Source of the DNA: a virus
DNA length: 20,256 nucleotides
IMG/VR virus record: IMGVR_UViG_3300030331_003908
Location: 1 to 20,256 of that record
Direction: 5' to 3' (one strand)
The notes below the pieces were generated by a model. The model did not search any database. It saw nothing but the letters and a program-made list of their open reading frames with translations, and was not told the origin of the DNA. This document shows, in pieces, positions 1-7,868 of this stretch (position 1 is the stretch's first letter; the number at the start of each line of letters is the position of its first letter). The position numbers were made by a program, and so were the translations under genes.

Positions 1-2531
1 CTTATAGCTCCAGTAGTTAGATCAAGATTAGGTGATCCAGCAGCGTGCAATGTGTAGTCAGCAAGAGAAAAACCTGACTCTATAGGATATATATTATCTG
101 AAAACCATTCAGGTGGAGATAAGTTATTACCAGCACCACCCCAACCTAAACTATTACTATTATCAAAAGGTCTGTTACTACTGTCACCAAAGTTTACAGC
201 TCCGTTAGAAGGATTAGCCACTTGTCCTAACTGTAAAAGTTGTAAACCGTGTCTAGGATAGTTATACGTATCTAAACCTACATCAATATTATTACCTGCA
301 CTTATCTGATCAAATGTTATTGATGTAAATGGAAAAGTAAGTGAATCAATATTAATACTTATATTACCATCTACTTCAACACCAGAAGAATCTATTAAAT
401 CATAATTTTCTGTATAATTACCATATAAAATTCTACTAGCTATAAATTCTTGAGCTTTAGCTTTTTTAGGTAAAGCATCATACGTTCTATCAAGTTGATT
501 TGTAGGTAGTATGTTTCCAAATATTTCTTGATTTATATTTATTTGTCCACTATCTATTTTGTTTGGATTTTGATATTTTTTATTCCATTTACTATTTGGA
601 TTTTGATCTGCTTTAATTTTTGCAGCAGAATAAACAGCTGGAAAACCAGAAGATTCTCTATATAGTATCTCAACTTCTTTTACATCTTCAGGTATATCAC
701 TAGATACAAAATCATGTATAACAAAAGAATCAACTCTATTTTCCATACCAGGATTCCAACCAACTTCAGCATTAAAACCATAACCTCCAGGTTTAAAAAT
801 TACATTAGAATAAGGTGATATACAAGAGTATTCATTATCTAAATACTTGTATCTCATTGCAAGTTTTACAAATTGATTTTTATATATACCTTCTTTAGTT
901 ACTAATTGAGCAAAGAAAGCTCCACTAGGTCCTGGTGCAGAATAAGTAGAAGTATATTCTAAAAATGAAATTAAAAATATAGAATATTGATTTTGACCTG
1001 GTATATATTCAGTAGCAATAATTTTAAATCTAGCACCTACGCCAAAATTAGAAACTTCTATTACATCACCAGGTTTCCAAAAAACTCTATTAACTTCTGC
1101 TTTTATTAATAAATTTTGACCAGCAGAAAACTCTGAACCTACAATTCCACCATCTAAAGAAAAGTTTGTAGTTTGTTGAGCTGAAGGTGCTCCTACAACT
1201 TTTCTTACAACCGATGAAGTAACAGATTCGTAGTTTACAGAAGTATTAGGTATTGGAACAGGATTACCAGTGGTTCTAGCTGTTAACTTTGTTATTCTTG
1301 GAGCTTTTTTAGGATTTATTTTTATAGCAGTTGTATGCTGCTCTCTAATATAAGTACCTAATACTTGATCACCTGTAGGAAATACAATTCTTGTATGATC
1401 TAAAAATCCTTTACTACCATTTTTAAATCTTTCAATATTTATTTTTTTAGGCTCATTTCTACCATCAGTAAAAAATAATAAATCATCTATTAAGTTTATA
1501 CCTGTTATAATATTACCGTTAGGAGTTGGAGATTCTGATCCAATAGTTTCTACGTTATACTCATCATAAGTAGTTTCTTTTTCTCTAATACTTTGTTTAA
1601 AGTTTAAAACTCTTGGAGATGTAAAAACTAAAACAAAACCTTCGTTTATATCTTGTTGAGTATATATTTCTTGACCTTCTGCTAAGTTTGATATTTTTAT
1701 ATCAGCATTGTTTTGAGAACTGTTAAGATTTATTTCAGTAACAATTATATCTGGAAACTGTCCCCAAACATTAACACCATCAGGTCTAACTTTCTGTACA
1801 ACCATACCTTCACGTATACCAGCTGGTGCATACTTAGTGTTATTATTAGAATCTTTATAAGTTACAGTAGCTAATCCTTTTATAAAGTTAGGTGCAGAAG
1901 CACTCATTGGAGGGTTCATTTGTGTAGGATTAGTTTTATCAGGTAAAAACCTAGGAGCATGTCTAGCTTCAAAAACGTCAACTACAACAGGTTTTAAACT
2001 ACCTTGAACTAAAGGATTTACTCCAAAATCATACTCACATATAACATCACATTTTATACCTAGCTCTCTTTTTAAATTTTCATATATAAAACCAGAACCA
2101 CTAACAGTACTTTTATTATAGTTACCATCTGAAGGTACATCTGTTAAACCGTTTATGTTATAAAAACTTCCATCAGGAGTTTCATCAATATAAGTACTAT
2201 TTGCTTCTGATATAAAATTATAAACTTTATTATTATTATCATCTGCAAATATACCTATTGTTTCTGCTTTAGCATGAGATCGAGCCATAATGTTTGGCTC
2301 AGTAAAATTAGAAGCAGTAGGTACGTTTGTAAAAAACGCATTTTGACCTGAAGTTATCCAGTCTGTTAATTGAACATTACTTAATAAAGTTTGAGCTGAA
2401 CCAATATCAGAACCTTCAGTTGTAGCTATTTGTATATTTAAAGCATCTCTATACTCGCCGTTGGGTACGAGTCTTTCATCGAGATCTTTATTCATTCGAC
2501 CTCTAGTAAAATTCTTCTTCAACTCTGGCAT
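1..2531 (-). CDS. Tail stabilization protein, P22 gp10-like (3' end outside window)
   Basis: An uninterrupted reading frame starts at the ATG complementary to 2529-2531 and stays open for 843 codons to the left edge, so the protein is truncated by the window. It begins MPELKKNFTRGRMNKDLDER and continues with GEYRDALNIQ, an N-terminus I associate with the large tail stabilization or hub proteins of crAss-like and marine flavobacterial podoviruses. Further recognisable blocks are LIDDLLFFTDGRNEPKKINI (about residue 345), YKYLDNEYSCISPYSNV and, near residue 700, LDRTYDALPKKAKAQ followed by RILYGNYTENY. The predicted character is soluble, beta-rich and without membrane segments. It starts 3 nt after the stop of the preceding ring protein, as expected for the last neck component in that gene order. 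The P22 gp10-like role is inferred from family resemblance and position. The function as a virion tail protein is fairly secure; the exact role is less so. Confidence 0.75.
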   Translation of the reverse strand, partial: MPELKKNFTRGRMNKDLDERLVPNGEYRDALNIQIATTEGSDIGSAQTLLSNVQLTDWITSGQNAFFTNVPTASNFTEPNIMARSHAKAETIGIFADDNNNKVYNFISEANSTYIDETPDGSFYNINGLTDVPSDGNYNKSTVSGSGFIYENLKRELGIKCDVICEYDFGVNPLVQGSLKPVVVDVFEARHAPRFLPDKTNPTQMNPPMSASAPNFIKGLATVTYKDSNNNTKYAPAGIREGMVVQKVRPDGVNVWGQFPDIIVTEINLNSSQNNADIKISNLAEGQEIYTQQDINEGFVLVFTSPRVLNFKQSIREKETTYDEYNVETIGSESPTPNGNIITGINLIDDLLFFTDGRNEPKKINIERFKNGSKGFLDHTRIVFPTGDQVLGTYIREQHTTAIKINPKKAPRITKLTARTTGNPVPIPNTSVNYESVTSSVVRKVVGAPSAQQTTNFSLDGGIVGSEFSAGQNLLIKAEVNRVFWKPGDVIEVSNFGVGARFKIIATEYIPGQNQYSIFLISFLEYTSTYSAPGPSGAFFAQLVTKEGIYKNQFVKLAMRYKYLDNEYSCISPYSNVIFKPGGYGFNAEVGWNPGMENRVDSFVIHDFVSSDIPEDVKEVEILYRESSGFPAVYSAAKIKADQNPNSKWNKKYQNPNKIDSGQININQEIFGNILPTNQLDRTYDALPKKAKAQEFIASRILYGNYTENYDLIDSSGVEVDGNISINIDSLTFPFTSITFDQISAGNNIDVGLDTYNYPRHGLQLLQLGQVANPSNGAVNFGDSSNRPFDNSNSLGWGGAGNNLSPPEWFSDNIYPIESGFSLADYTLHAAGSPNLDLTTGAI

Positions 2532-2534
2532 GTG

Positions 2535-3416
2535 CTAGTGTTTTATATGTTTAGATTTACCTCTAAGTATTTGAGTAATCTCTTCTAGTTTAATATTAGA
2601 TAATCTAAGTTTAGCATTTCTTTTAGCTATTCTAGCTTCTTTTTTATAACTCATAACTAAACCTAAAGGAACATTTGCTCTAGTAGATAATATAGCGTGA
2701 GCAATATGTTTATACATAGCTTCTTCAGCAAACTTATGCACTTTCATTTCATCATCAGTTCCTAGACTATCACTTATGTATTCTAGTATCACAGTTTTAC
2801 CAGAAATGTTAGAGCTAAAATGTATAAAGCCTCTTATATCATCTATATAAAAACTACCATTGATTTGAGCATAAGAAGGATTTAAACCATACCTTTGTCC
2901 AGTTATTAAATCGTAATTATCATCATCATAATCTTCTTGTTGTTCTAGAGCAACCTGTCCTTCGTAATTAGTAGCAGTATCAGACTTAGTAGTTAACACT
3001 AGTTCGTTACCAGTAAACTCATAAAACGGAGCATCACCAGGTGTTGTTGTTTGTGCTATGTTTGATGGATTACTAGTTTGCAATGCAGGATATAAAACGT
3101 GCATTATACCAGACTCATCAGATCTACTAAGTTTAACATAGTTAACATAATCTTGAGGAAGTGGCATTCTAAGAGTTGAGGGCACTTCTATTTCATAAGC
3201 TTTAGTACATTTAAAAGTATCAAAACTTAATTCTTGTAAAGCTCGTTGAGCATGAAAAGCTACATCAGCTCTTTTTACTTTAGAAATAATTTTATCTTTA
3301 CCAACATAAGCTAATATAAATTGATTTATTATATCTCTTAATGAAGTAAACTGATAGTTACCAAAGTCACTACCAGCATAATATGAAGCTCCTGTTGTGT
3401 TATCTAATAATCCCAT
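2535..3416 (-). CDS. Tail tubular / neck ring protein, P22 gp4-like
   Basis: This 293-aa protein has an N-terminal Tyr/Phe-rich segment followed by a helical block with RADVAFHAQRALQELSFDTF (residues 49-68), then EVPSTLRMPLPQDYVNYVKL (77-96) and a DESG turn. I recognise this pattern from ring or tail tubular proteins that join the portal to the tail in crAss-like phages (P22 gp4 or T7 gp11 type). The C-terminus is basic and helical. It lies between another neck-like protein (4-nt gap) and the large tail stabilization gene (3-nt gap), so these genes are probably translated together and assemble at the portal vertex. There is no signal peptide or membrane segment. Which ring of the neck it forms cannot be told from sequence alone. 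Confidence 0.7.
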   Translation of the reverse strand: MGLLDNTTGASYYAGSDFGNYQFTSLRDIINQFILAYVGKDKIISKVKRADVAFHAQRALQELSFDTFKCTKAYEIEVPSTLRMPLPQDYVNYVKLSRSDESGIMHVLYPALQTSNPSNIAQTTTPGDAPFYEFTGNELVLTTKSDTATNYEGQVALEQQEDYDDDNYDLITGQRYGLNPSYAQINGSFYIDDIRGFIHFSSNISGKTVILEYISDSLGTDDEMKVHKFAEEAMYKHIAHAILSTRANVPLGLVMSYKKEARIAKRNAKLRLSNIKLEEITQILRGKSKHIKH

Positions 3417-3420
3417 TTAG

Positions 3421-4140
3421 CTATGCTTTTTCTTGTTGTTTTTCTTCGTTTACCATTGTTCCAGCTAAACCACTTATAGTTGGCTTTTCTATAACAATAC
3501 CTGCTAATAATAATATTTTATTTACTAATGTTGTTTCTTCAGAAGCGTGTAATTCAAAATCTGTAGTACTAGAAGCGTTATAAACAGCTTTTTGTAATAC
3601 TACATTATAACCCCAAGACACAGTAGCAGGTTTAGCTATGTAATGACAGTTTATATTTGATGCTGAATATGCTGGAGAGCTTGAGCTTGGATATAGTTGT
3701 ATTTTGTTATCTTCTAATCTTGCGTAAACTGGTCTAGCAGAACTAGGAGCATAAAGAGCTGTTTGAACCATAGTCTCAACTTCTTTTCTACTTACATTTT
3801 CTACTATAATACTATTTGTTCCGTTGTTATAAAAAACAGTACCTAATTTATGTACATCAGAAGGTAAAGTTGCTACAGCACCAGAAACGGCTGTTACATC
3901 TACATGATCTTTTTCAAACTCTGCTATTTTTTCTTCTATTATTTCTATAGGATCAGAGTACTCTAATGAAACACCAGGTCTTCTACTAAATTGACTTAAA
4001 TCATAGAAGTACTGTTCAAATATTTCTAGCTGAGCTTGATTAGCTAGTAAGTTAAATTCTTGAGGCGTTATATAACCTCTTTGCTCTTTATTGGCCATTG
4101 CCAAAACTCTTTGATATACTGTGTTTATACTTACTGCCAT
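3421..4140 (-). CDS. Head-tail connector / neck ring protein
   Basis: A 239-aa protein starting MAVSINTVYQ. Its N-terminal helical part carries RGYITPQEFNLLANQAQLEI (residues 21-40) and then FEQYFYDL, a motif I associate with structural neck proteins encoded beside tail tubular proteins in marine phages. The middle is beta-rich (AVATLPSDVHKLGTVFY, then LEDNKIQLYPSS), and the C-terminus (KILLLAGIVIEKPTIS, ending NEEKQQEKA) is helical and then highly charged. The gene order (capsid, 273-aa protein, this gene, ring protein, tail stabilization protein) supports a connector role between portal and tail. A hairpin lies in the 61-bp gap upstream of its start. The virion role is inferred; no enzymatic motif is visible. 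Confidence 0.6.
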   Translation of the reverse strand: MAVSINTVYQRVLAMANKEQRGYITPQEFNLLANQAQLEIFEQYFYDLSQFSRRPGVSLEYSDPIEIIEEKIAEFEKDHVDVTAVSGAVATLPSDVHKLGTVFYNNGTNSIIVENVSRKEVETMVQTALYAPSSARPVYARLEDNKIQLYPSSSSPAYSASNINCHYIAKPATVSWGYNVVLQKAVYNASSTTDFELHASEETTLVNKILLLAGIVIEKPTISGLAGTMVNEEKQQEKA

Positions 4141-4160
4141 TGTTTATATTTTTATAGTTA

Positions 4161-4187
4161 AGCAACCACCCTAATAGAGTGGCTGCT
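4161..4187 (-). other. Intergenic RNA stem-loop between two neck genes
   Basis: Read on the minus strand, AGCAGCCAC pairs with GTGGTTGCT around a 9-nt loop, giving a 9-bp stem. The fourth base pair is a G.U wobble on the minus-strand transcript but an A.C mismatch on the plus strand, so the structure fits only the coding-strand RNA. It sits in the 61-bp gap between the 273-aa gene and the 239-aa gene. It is not followed by a U-run, so it is not a classical intrinsic terminator. It could be an RNA-processing or stabilising element. Confidence 0.45.
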
Positions 4188-4201
4188 CTACTATATAGTG
4201 A

Positions 4202-5023
4202 TTACGCGTTTAAGCGCTTTTCTATGTTGGAGTATATCTCCATACCTTCATCTGTTTTAAACCAAGCGGCTAAAGCAGAATATGGGTGTTCATCAAATGG
4301 TACTGTCATTATTTTTCTATCATTACTAGACCACATAAAGTAACGTTGATCAGATGATAACTTAATAATTCCAGCTTCTGTAGCTTTGATACCAAAGTTT
4401 CTAAGCTGCACGTTGTCGTCTTGAGTTAACTCTAAGAACAAAACTGGATTTTCTTTAGCAAATAGTAGTAAATCTCTTCTAAGCTCTTTAGAACTCATCT
4501 TAACAACTTCAGAACCTTTCTCTACACGCATGATAGCTTCTGCTAAATCTATGTCCATTGTTTTAGCAACAGTTAAAGCTTCAACTTCTAACTCTAGCCA
4601 GTCAAGTTGATCTTTGGCTTCTTCTACAGGTTTGTATTCGTAATACAATTTATTTCTGTGTGGATGATATAAAGATAAAAGTTTTTGTAAAACAGTCTCT
4701 TCTTTTCCAACAAACAAGCTACCGCTTCTAAATATAATGTGAGCTAATCTTTGATCACCTTTCATCTCGTCTACAAATGGTGTTCTTTGATTTCTACAAT
4801 ATTTTAATTCTCTTTCGTATCCTTTTTCTTCATCAAACCAAAAGATGTTTGAGCTTTTTAAACTTCTACTTAAAGGTTTTTTATCACCTTTTAAATAATA
4901 AATTCTATCTCTTATCTCCCAACTTGTTTTTTTAGGTTCAACTTTTTTAGGTTTTGGTGCTTCAACAACTGGTGTTTCAACAACAGGTACCTCTACCTTT
5001 TCTATTTTTTGTTTCTTTGCCAT
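4202..5023 (-). CDS. Conserved-type phage head/neck protein, unknown function
   Basis: A 273-aa protein with a low-complexity start: Lys-rich, then a repeated VPVVETPVVEAP-type stretch (residues 12-23) and KPKK. The remainder is a folded-looking region rich in charged helices (about 120-200). Visible patches include IRDRIYYLKGDKKPLSRSL (37-55) and QRYFMWSSNDRKIMTVPFDE (227-246). The gene lies immediately downstream of the capsid gene's terminator and upstream of the neck genes, a place where crAss-like phages carry a conserved head or connector gene. The disordered N-terminus with a folded C-terminus would suit a capsid-associated or portal-vertex protein, but this is inference only. Its AT-rich leader closely resembles that of the acidic protein gene at 6637-7839. 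I do not recognise a named domain. Confidence 0.55.
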   Translation of the reverse strand: MAKKQKIEKVEVPVVETPVVEAPKPKKVEPKKTSWEIRDRIYYLKGDKKPLSRSLKSSNIFWFDEEKGYERELKYCRNQRTPFVDEMKGDQRLAHIIFRSGSLFVGKEETVLQKLLSLYHPHRNKLYYEYKPVEEAKDQLDWLELEVEALTVAKTMDIDLAEAIMRVEKGSEVVKMSSKELRRDLLLFAKENPVLFLELTQDDNVQLRNFGIKATEAGIIKLSSDQRYFMWSSNDRKIMTVPFDEHPYSALAAWFKTDEGMEIYSNIEKRLNA

Positions 5024-5044
5024 AATATAATATAATAAAAAATT

Positions 5045-5075
5045 AAAAAAAGATCGAGGACCGAAGTCCTCGACC
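5045..5075 (-). terminator. Rho-independent terminator after the capsid gene
   Basis: On the minus strand GGTCGAGGAC, a TTCG loop and GTCCTCGATC form a 10-bp stem with one G.T wobble, closed by a C(UUCG)G tetraloop, one of the most stable RNA tetraloops. Seven T residues follow directly, then a second T-rich run. It begins 12 nt after the stop codon of the major capsid gene. This is the only strong intrinsic terminator I see in the window. Confidence 0.93.
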
Positions 5076-5087
5076 TAATAATATTGC

Positions 5088-6608
5088 TTACTTCATTAAC
5101 ATGAAGTTGTTAGCACCTTGAGTGATTAAACATCTCTCTGATAACATGTGAATTTGCATTGCGTCTAAAGCAGATGTAGCAGCTCCAACTGAACCAGTAG
5201 TCCAAGTCTTCATTCTACGATCATCTGTTTGAGAAGCTCTATATCTCACGTGTAAGAAAGGACGCTTAATATTTCTACCTAAAGTTTGATCATAAACAGT
5301 AGATACTCCAGCTGGGATAATAACACCTCTAATTGCATTTGCAGCATTAGCGTCGTTAATTGATCCACGAGTAGCTTTGTCGTTTAAGTAACGGAAGTCA
5401 GACTTATAGAAGTCGTAAGAACCTCTACGGAATCCAGAGAAACCTAAGTTCAACGCCATATCTTCGTCGTTTTGAAATACTCCGTAAGAAGTACCACCAG
5501 CTCCGTAAGAGTTCATAGAAGCTAACATATCGTCAAACGCTAAAGATGTAGCACGATTAACAAATAACATGTTTTCTTCAATAGCTCCTTGAGAGTCAAA
5601 CTCTGCTAATATAGCGTCAAATTCAGCTAAATCAGTAGCAGCGTTAACACCAGTAACACCTGTAGTTACATTACCACGATCTTCAATAGCAGCAAATAAA
5701 CCTTCAGTACCATAAGCACCAGTGTGGCTTAAAATAGTAGTGTTAGCATCAAGTAAAGTGTTTGATCCATCGGCAGCAGATAATTCAGACTCAAGCATTG
5801 ACATCTCAATATAATCAGTAAAACGAGCACGAGTGTCAGCTTCAGCTTTCAAGTACCATAAGTAACCAGATTGTCCAGCTTCACCAGAAACCTCTACCCA
5901 ACCAATACGAGATGCATCAGATCCTGATACTTCGTAATAATCTTTTAAGATAATTGGCTTGTTAGTAAAAGATTTAAATCTTGGCTCGTTAGCTTTTCTA
6001 GTATCAGAAGCCGCAGTACCAGCCTCGTTAGTATAGGTAGTACCTTTTGAAAACTCAGAACCATAAACTAATATAGTAGTAGCTAAGTTCGCAGTAGTAC
6101 TTAAAGTATCTGTTCCGTAAGGAGAAAAGTCAATAGTATCAGTAGCTACTTTAGTAACAACAGCTTTAACAATACCGTTAGTAGCGTCAGATATAATGAT
6201 AGTGTCGTTTGGTCTAATACCGTGCTCAGTACCTGTACCACCTGTTGAAATACCTGAAGTATTAGAATCAGCTCCGTCAATATCAGATTGAATTAATATT
6301 TGTGAACTTGAATTAAGACCACCTGTAGCAGAAGATACTTTACCTTTGTAAGATAAGTGTAATCTACCTTGTTCAGACCATACAACTTGATCAGATGTCA
6401 TAGCCTCTTCTGCACCAACTTGAGAAAGGAAACCAGAAATTGTACGAGGTCCAAAAACCTCAGCTTCTTTTTCCATTAAGTCAGGCAGGTATTGTTGCGC
6501 CCAACCAGCGGTTGTTTGCGAAGTAAAATCGATGTAATTTGAAGCTAGTGTTTGTTGAACCGAAGCCGGAACACTATTCAAATTACCACCGGGATTTGAA
6601 ATTGCCAT
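5088..6608 (-). CDS. Major capsid protein (crAss-like / HK97-type lineage)
   Basis: A 506-aa protein, about the usual length for the major capsid protein of crAss-like phages. The diagnostic block near the N-terminus is LPDLMEKEAEVFGPRTISGF (residues 41-60), then VGAEEAMTSDQVVWSEQGRL (64-83). Later come an Asp/Gly/Thr-rich beta region and, near the end, RPFLHVRYRASQTDDRRMKT. It would form the icosahedral shell. Its position (terminase, portal, acidic protein, capsid) is the standard head order. No cleavage site or maturation protease is evident in the window. About half of its Arg codons are CGT, and its use of C-ending codons looks higher than in the neighbouring genes, consistent with very high expression. 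A strong terminator follows 12 nt after the stop. The leader is A/T-rich with no Shine-Dalgarno sequence. Confidence 0.88.
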   Translation of the reverse strand: MAISNPGGNLNSVPASVQQTLASNYIDFTSQTTAGWAQQYLPDLMEKEAEVFGPRTISGFLSQVGAEEAMTSDQVVWSEQGRLHLSYKGKVSSATGGLNSSSQILIQSDIDGADSNTSGISTGGTGTEHGIRPNDTIIISDATNGIVKAVVTKVATDTIDFSPYGTDTLSTTANLATTILVYGSEFSKGTTYTNEAGTAASDTRKANEPRFKSFTNKPIILKDYYEVSGSDASRIGWVEVSGEAGQSGYLWYLKAEADTRARFTDYIEMSMLESELSAADGSNTLLDANTTILSHTGAYGTEGLFAAIEDRGNVTTGVTGVNAATDLAEFDAILAEFDSQGAIEENMLFVNRATSLAFDDMLASMNSYGAGGTSYGVFQNDEDMALNLGFSGFRRGSYDFYKSDFRYLNDKATRGSINDANAANAIRGVIIPAGVSTVYDQTLGRNIKRPFLHVRYRASQTDDRRMKTWTTGSVGAATSALDAMQIHMLSERCLITQGANNFMLMK

Positions 6609-6636
6609 TTTTAAATAGTTTTAAATGTTAAATAAA

Positions 6637-7839
6637 TTATTTTCGTTTTTTAAATCCAAACTTAGAATCAGAATCACTTAACACTCTATACTTAACACCA
6701 CCTGTCTCAATCTCACCATGAGTTTGTCTAGGTGTCATATCTACGTTTTTAGATTTAGCAATACTATCTTTCATAGCATCAGCCTTACCTTGCTCGTAGA
6801 AATGTCTAGCTATAGCATCAGCATTGTTAGCTGTAAAAATAGACTTGTGATATTCTTTAGCGTCTGCAACTTTATTGTCTTCCGTTAAAAACTTTTTAAC
6901 GAAGTTATCAATACTGCTCTGCTCTTGTTTCACTGCATCTACATTTTTAACATTAAATCTATATTTTTTATCACCAACGTTATATTCAAAACCTTTGAAC
7001 TTGTTGTTGAAAACTTTATCAGTTTCCTTGATAAAATAAGATTTAGCTGTTTTACTAGCTTTTTCTGTCTCTTCTGACTCTTTGTTGTATCTGTTAAAGA
7101 AATCAATAGCTTTTTGCTGCTCTGTAGTGAGCTTGCTTCCAGCTTTAATATCTTCATAATATTTAGACTTCTGCCCGTCTAAGTAGGCTTTAGCCTCGGC
7201 AACTTGCTCTTTTAAGGCTATTTTCTTTTTTCTAATATCTTTCTCATCATCAGCTTCTTCATCATAAGAAAAAGTTTCGTCCATTAAAAACGCTCTTTCT
7301 TCAGCATCAAGATGAGGTTTAGTTAGTTTATAATATTCTTGTAATACTGTTAAATTATCCATACCTGAATAATCTTGATTAAGTCTTACATAATCTTCTA
7401 AGCTTCCACCAGTATCTTCCATAAAGTCTACTAACTTTTGGATGTTTTCTGGTAAAGGCTTGCCAGTAGCTTCAGCTTCAGCAACAGCTTCTTCAACTTC
7501 TTCCGCAAGCTCTTCAACTTGCTCTTCAACTTCTTCAGTTACTTCCTCAACAACGGGTGCTTCTTCATTTTGAACCCGCTCTTCTTCTCCGGTAGGTTCT
7601 TTAACTTCTGCTTCGACGTTTTCTTCACGTACTTCTTCGCTAACTTTGGATTCGTCGCGAACAGGTACCTCATCTGTGCTTTGCTCTGTAGTGGCATTTT
7701 CTTTTTCTGTTTTTTCTTGTGGTGGTTTACTTAAATCTATTTTAATAACGCTGTCGTCTCCTTCAGACATAAATTTAGTTTCTTCCACTTGTTGAGTTGT
7801 TTCTTCAACGTTCTCAACTTTTTCTAGTTCTTGTTCCAT
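6637..7839 (-). CDS. Acidic coiled-coil protein, candidate scaffold
   Basis: A 400-aa protein between portal and capsid genes. Residues 1 to about 130 are extremely rich in Glu and Val (runs such as VEEVTEEVEEQVEELAEEVE) and are probably disordered or coiled-coil. The rest is a mix of charged helices with Lys-rich patches, ending SDSDSKFGFKKRK. Size, charge, helix content and the portal-X-capsid position fit a scaffolding or head-assembly chaperone, a role usually filled by acidic helical proteins with a basic capsid-binding C-terminus. The basic last six residues (FGFKKRK) fit that pattern. No homolog is recognised from sequence alone, so the scaffold role is inferred from context. A minor internal capsid protein is the main alternative. 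Confidence 0.65.
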   Translation of the reverse strand: MEQELEKVENVEETTQQVEETKFMSEGDDSVIKIDLSKPPQEKTEKENATTEQSTDEVPVRDESKVSEEVREENVEAEVKEPTGEEERVQNEEAPVVEEVTEEVEEQVEELAEEVEEAVAEAEATGKPLPENIQKLVDFMEDTGGSLEDYVRLNQDYSGMDNLTVLQEYYKLTKPHLDAEERAFLMDETFSYDEEADDEKDIRKKKIALKEQVAEAKAYLDGQKSKYYEDIKAGSKLTTEQQKAIDFFNRYNKESEETEKASKTAKSYFIKETDKVFNNKFKGFEYNVGDKKYRFNVKNVDAVKQEQSSIDNFVKKFLTEDNKVADAKEYHKSIFTANNADAIARHFYEQGKADAMKDSIAKSKNVDMTPRQTHGEIETGGVKYRVLSDSDSKFGFKKRK

Positions 7840-7868
7840 AATATATAATATAAAAAATTAAGTGTTTG

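Noticed and set aside
7519-7734. Plus-strand 71-aa Phe-rich frame
   Set aside because: It is the shadow of the Glu/Lys-rich segment of the acidic protein; the hydrophobic look is a reverse-complement artefact.
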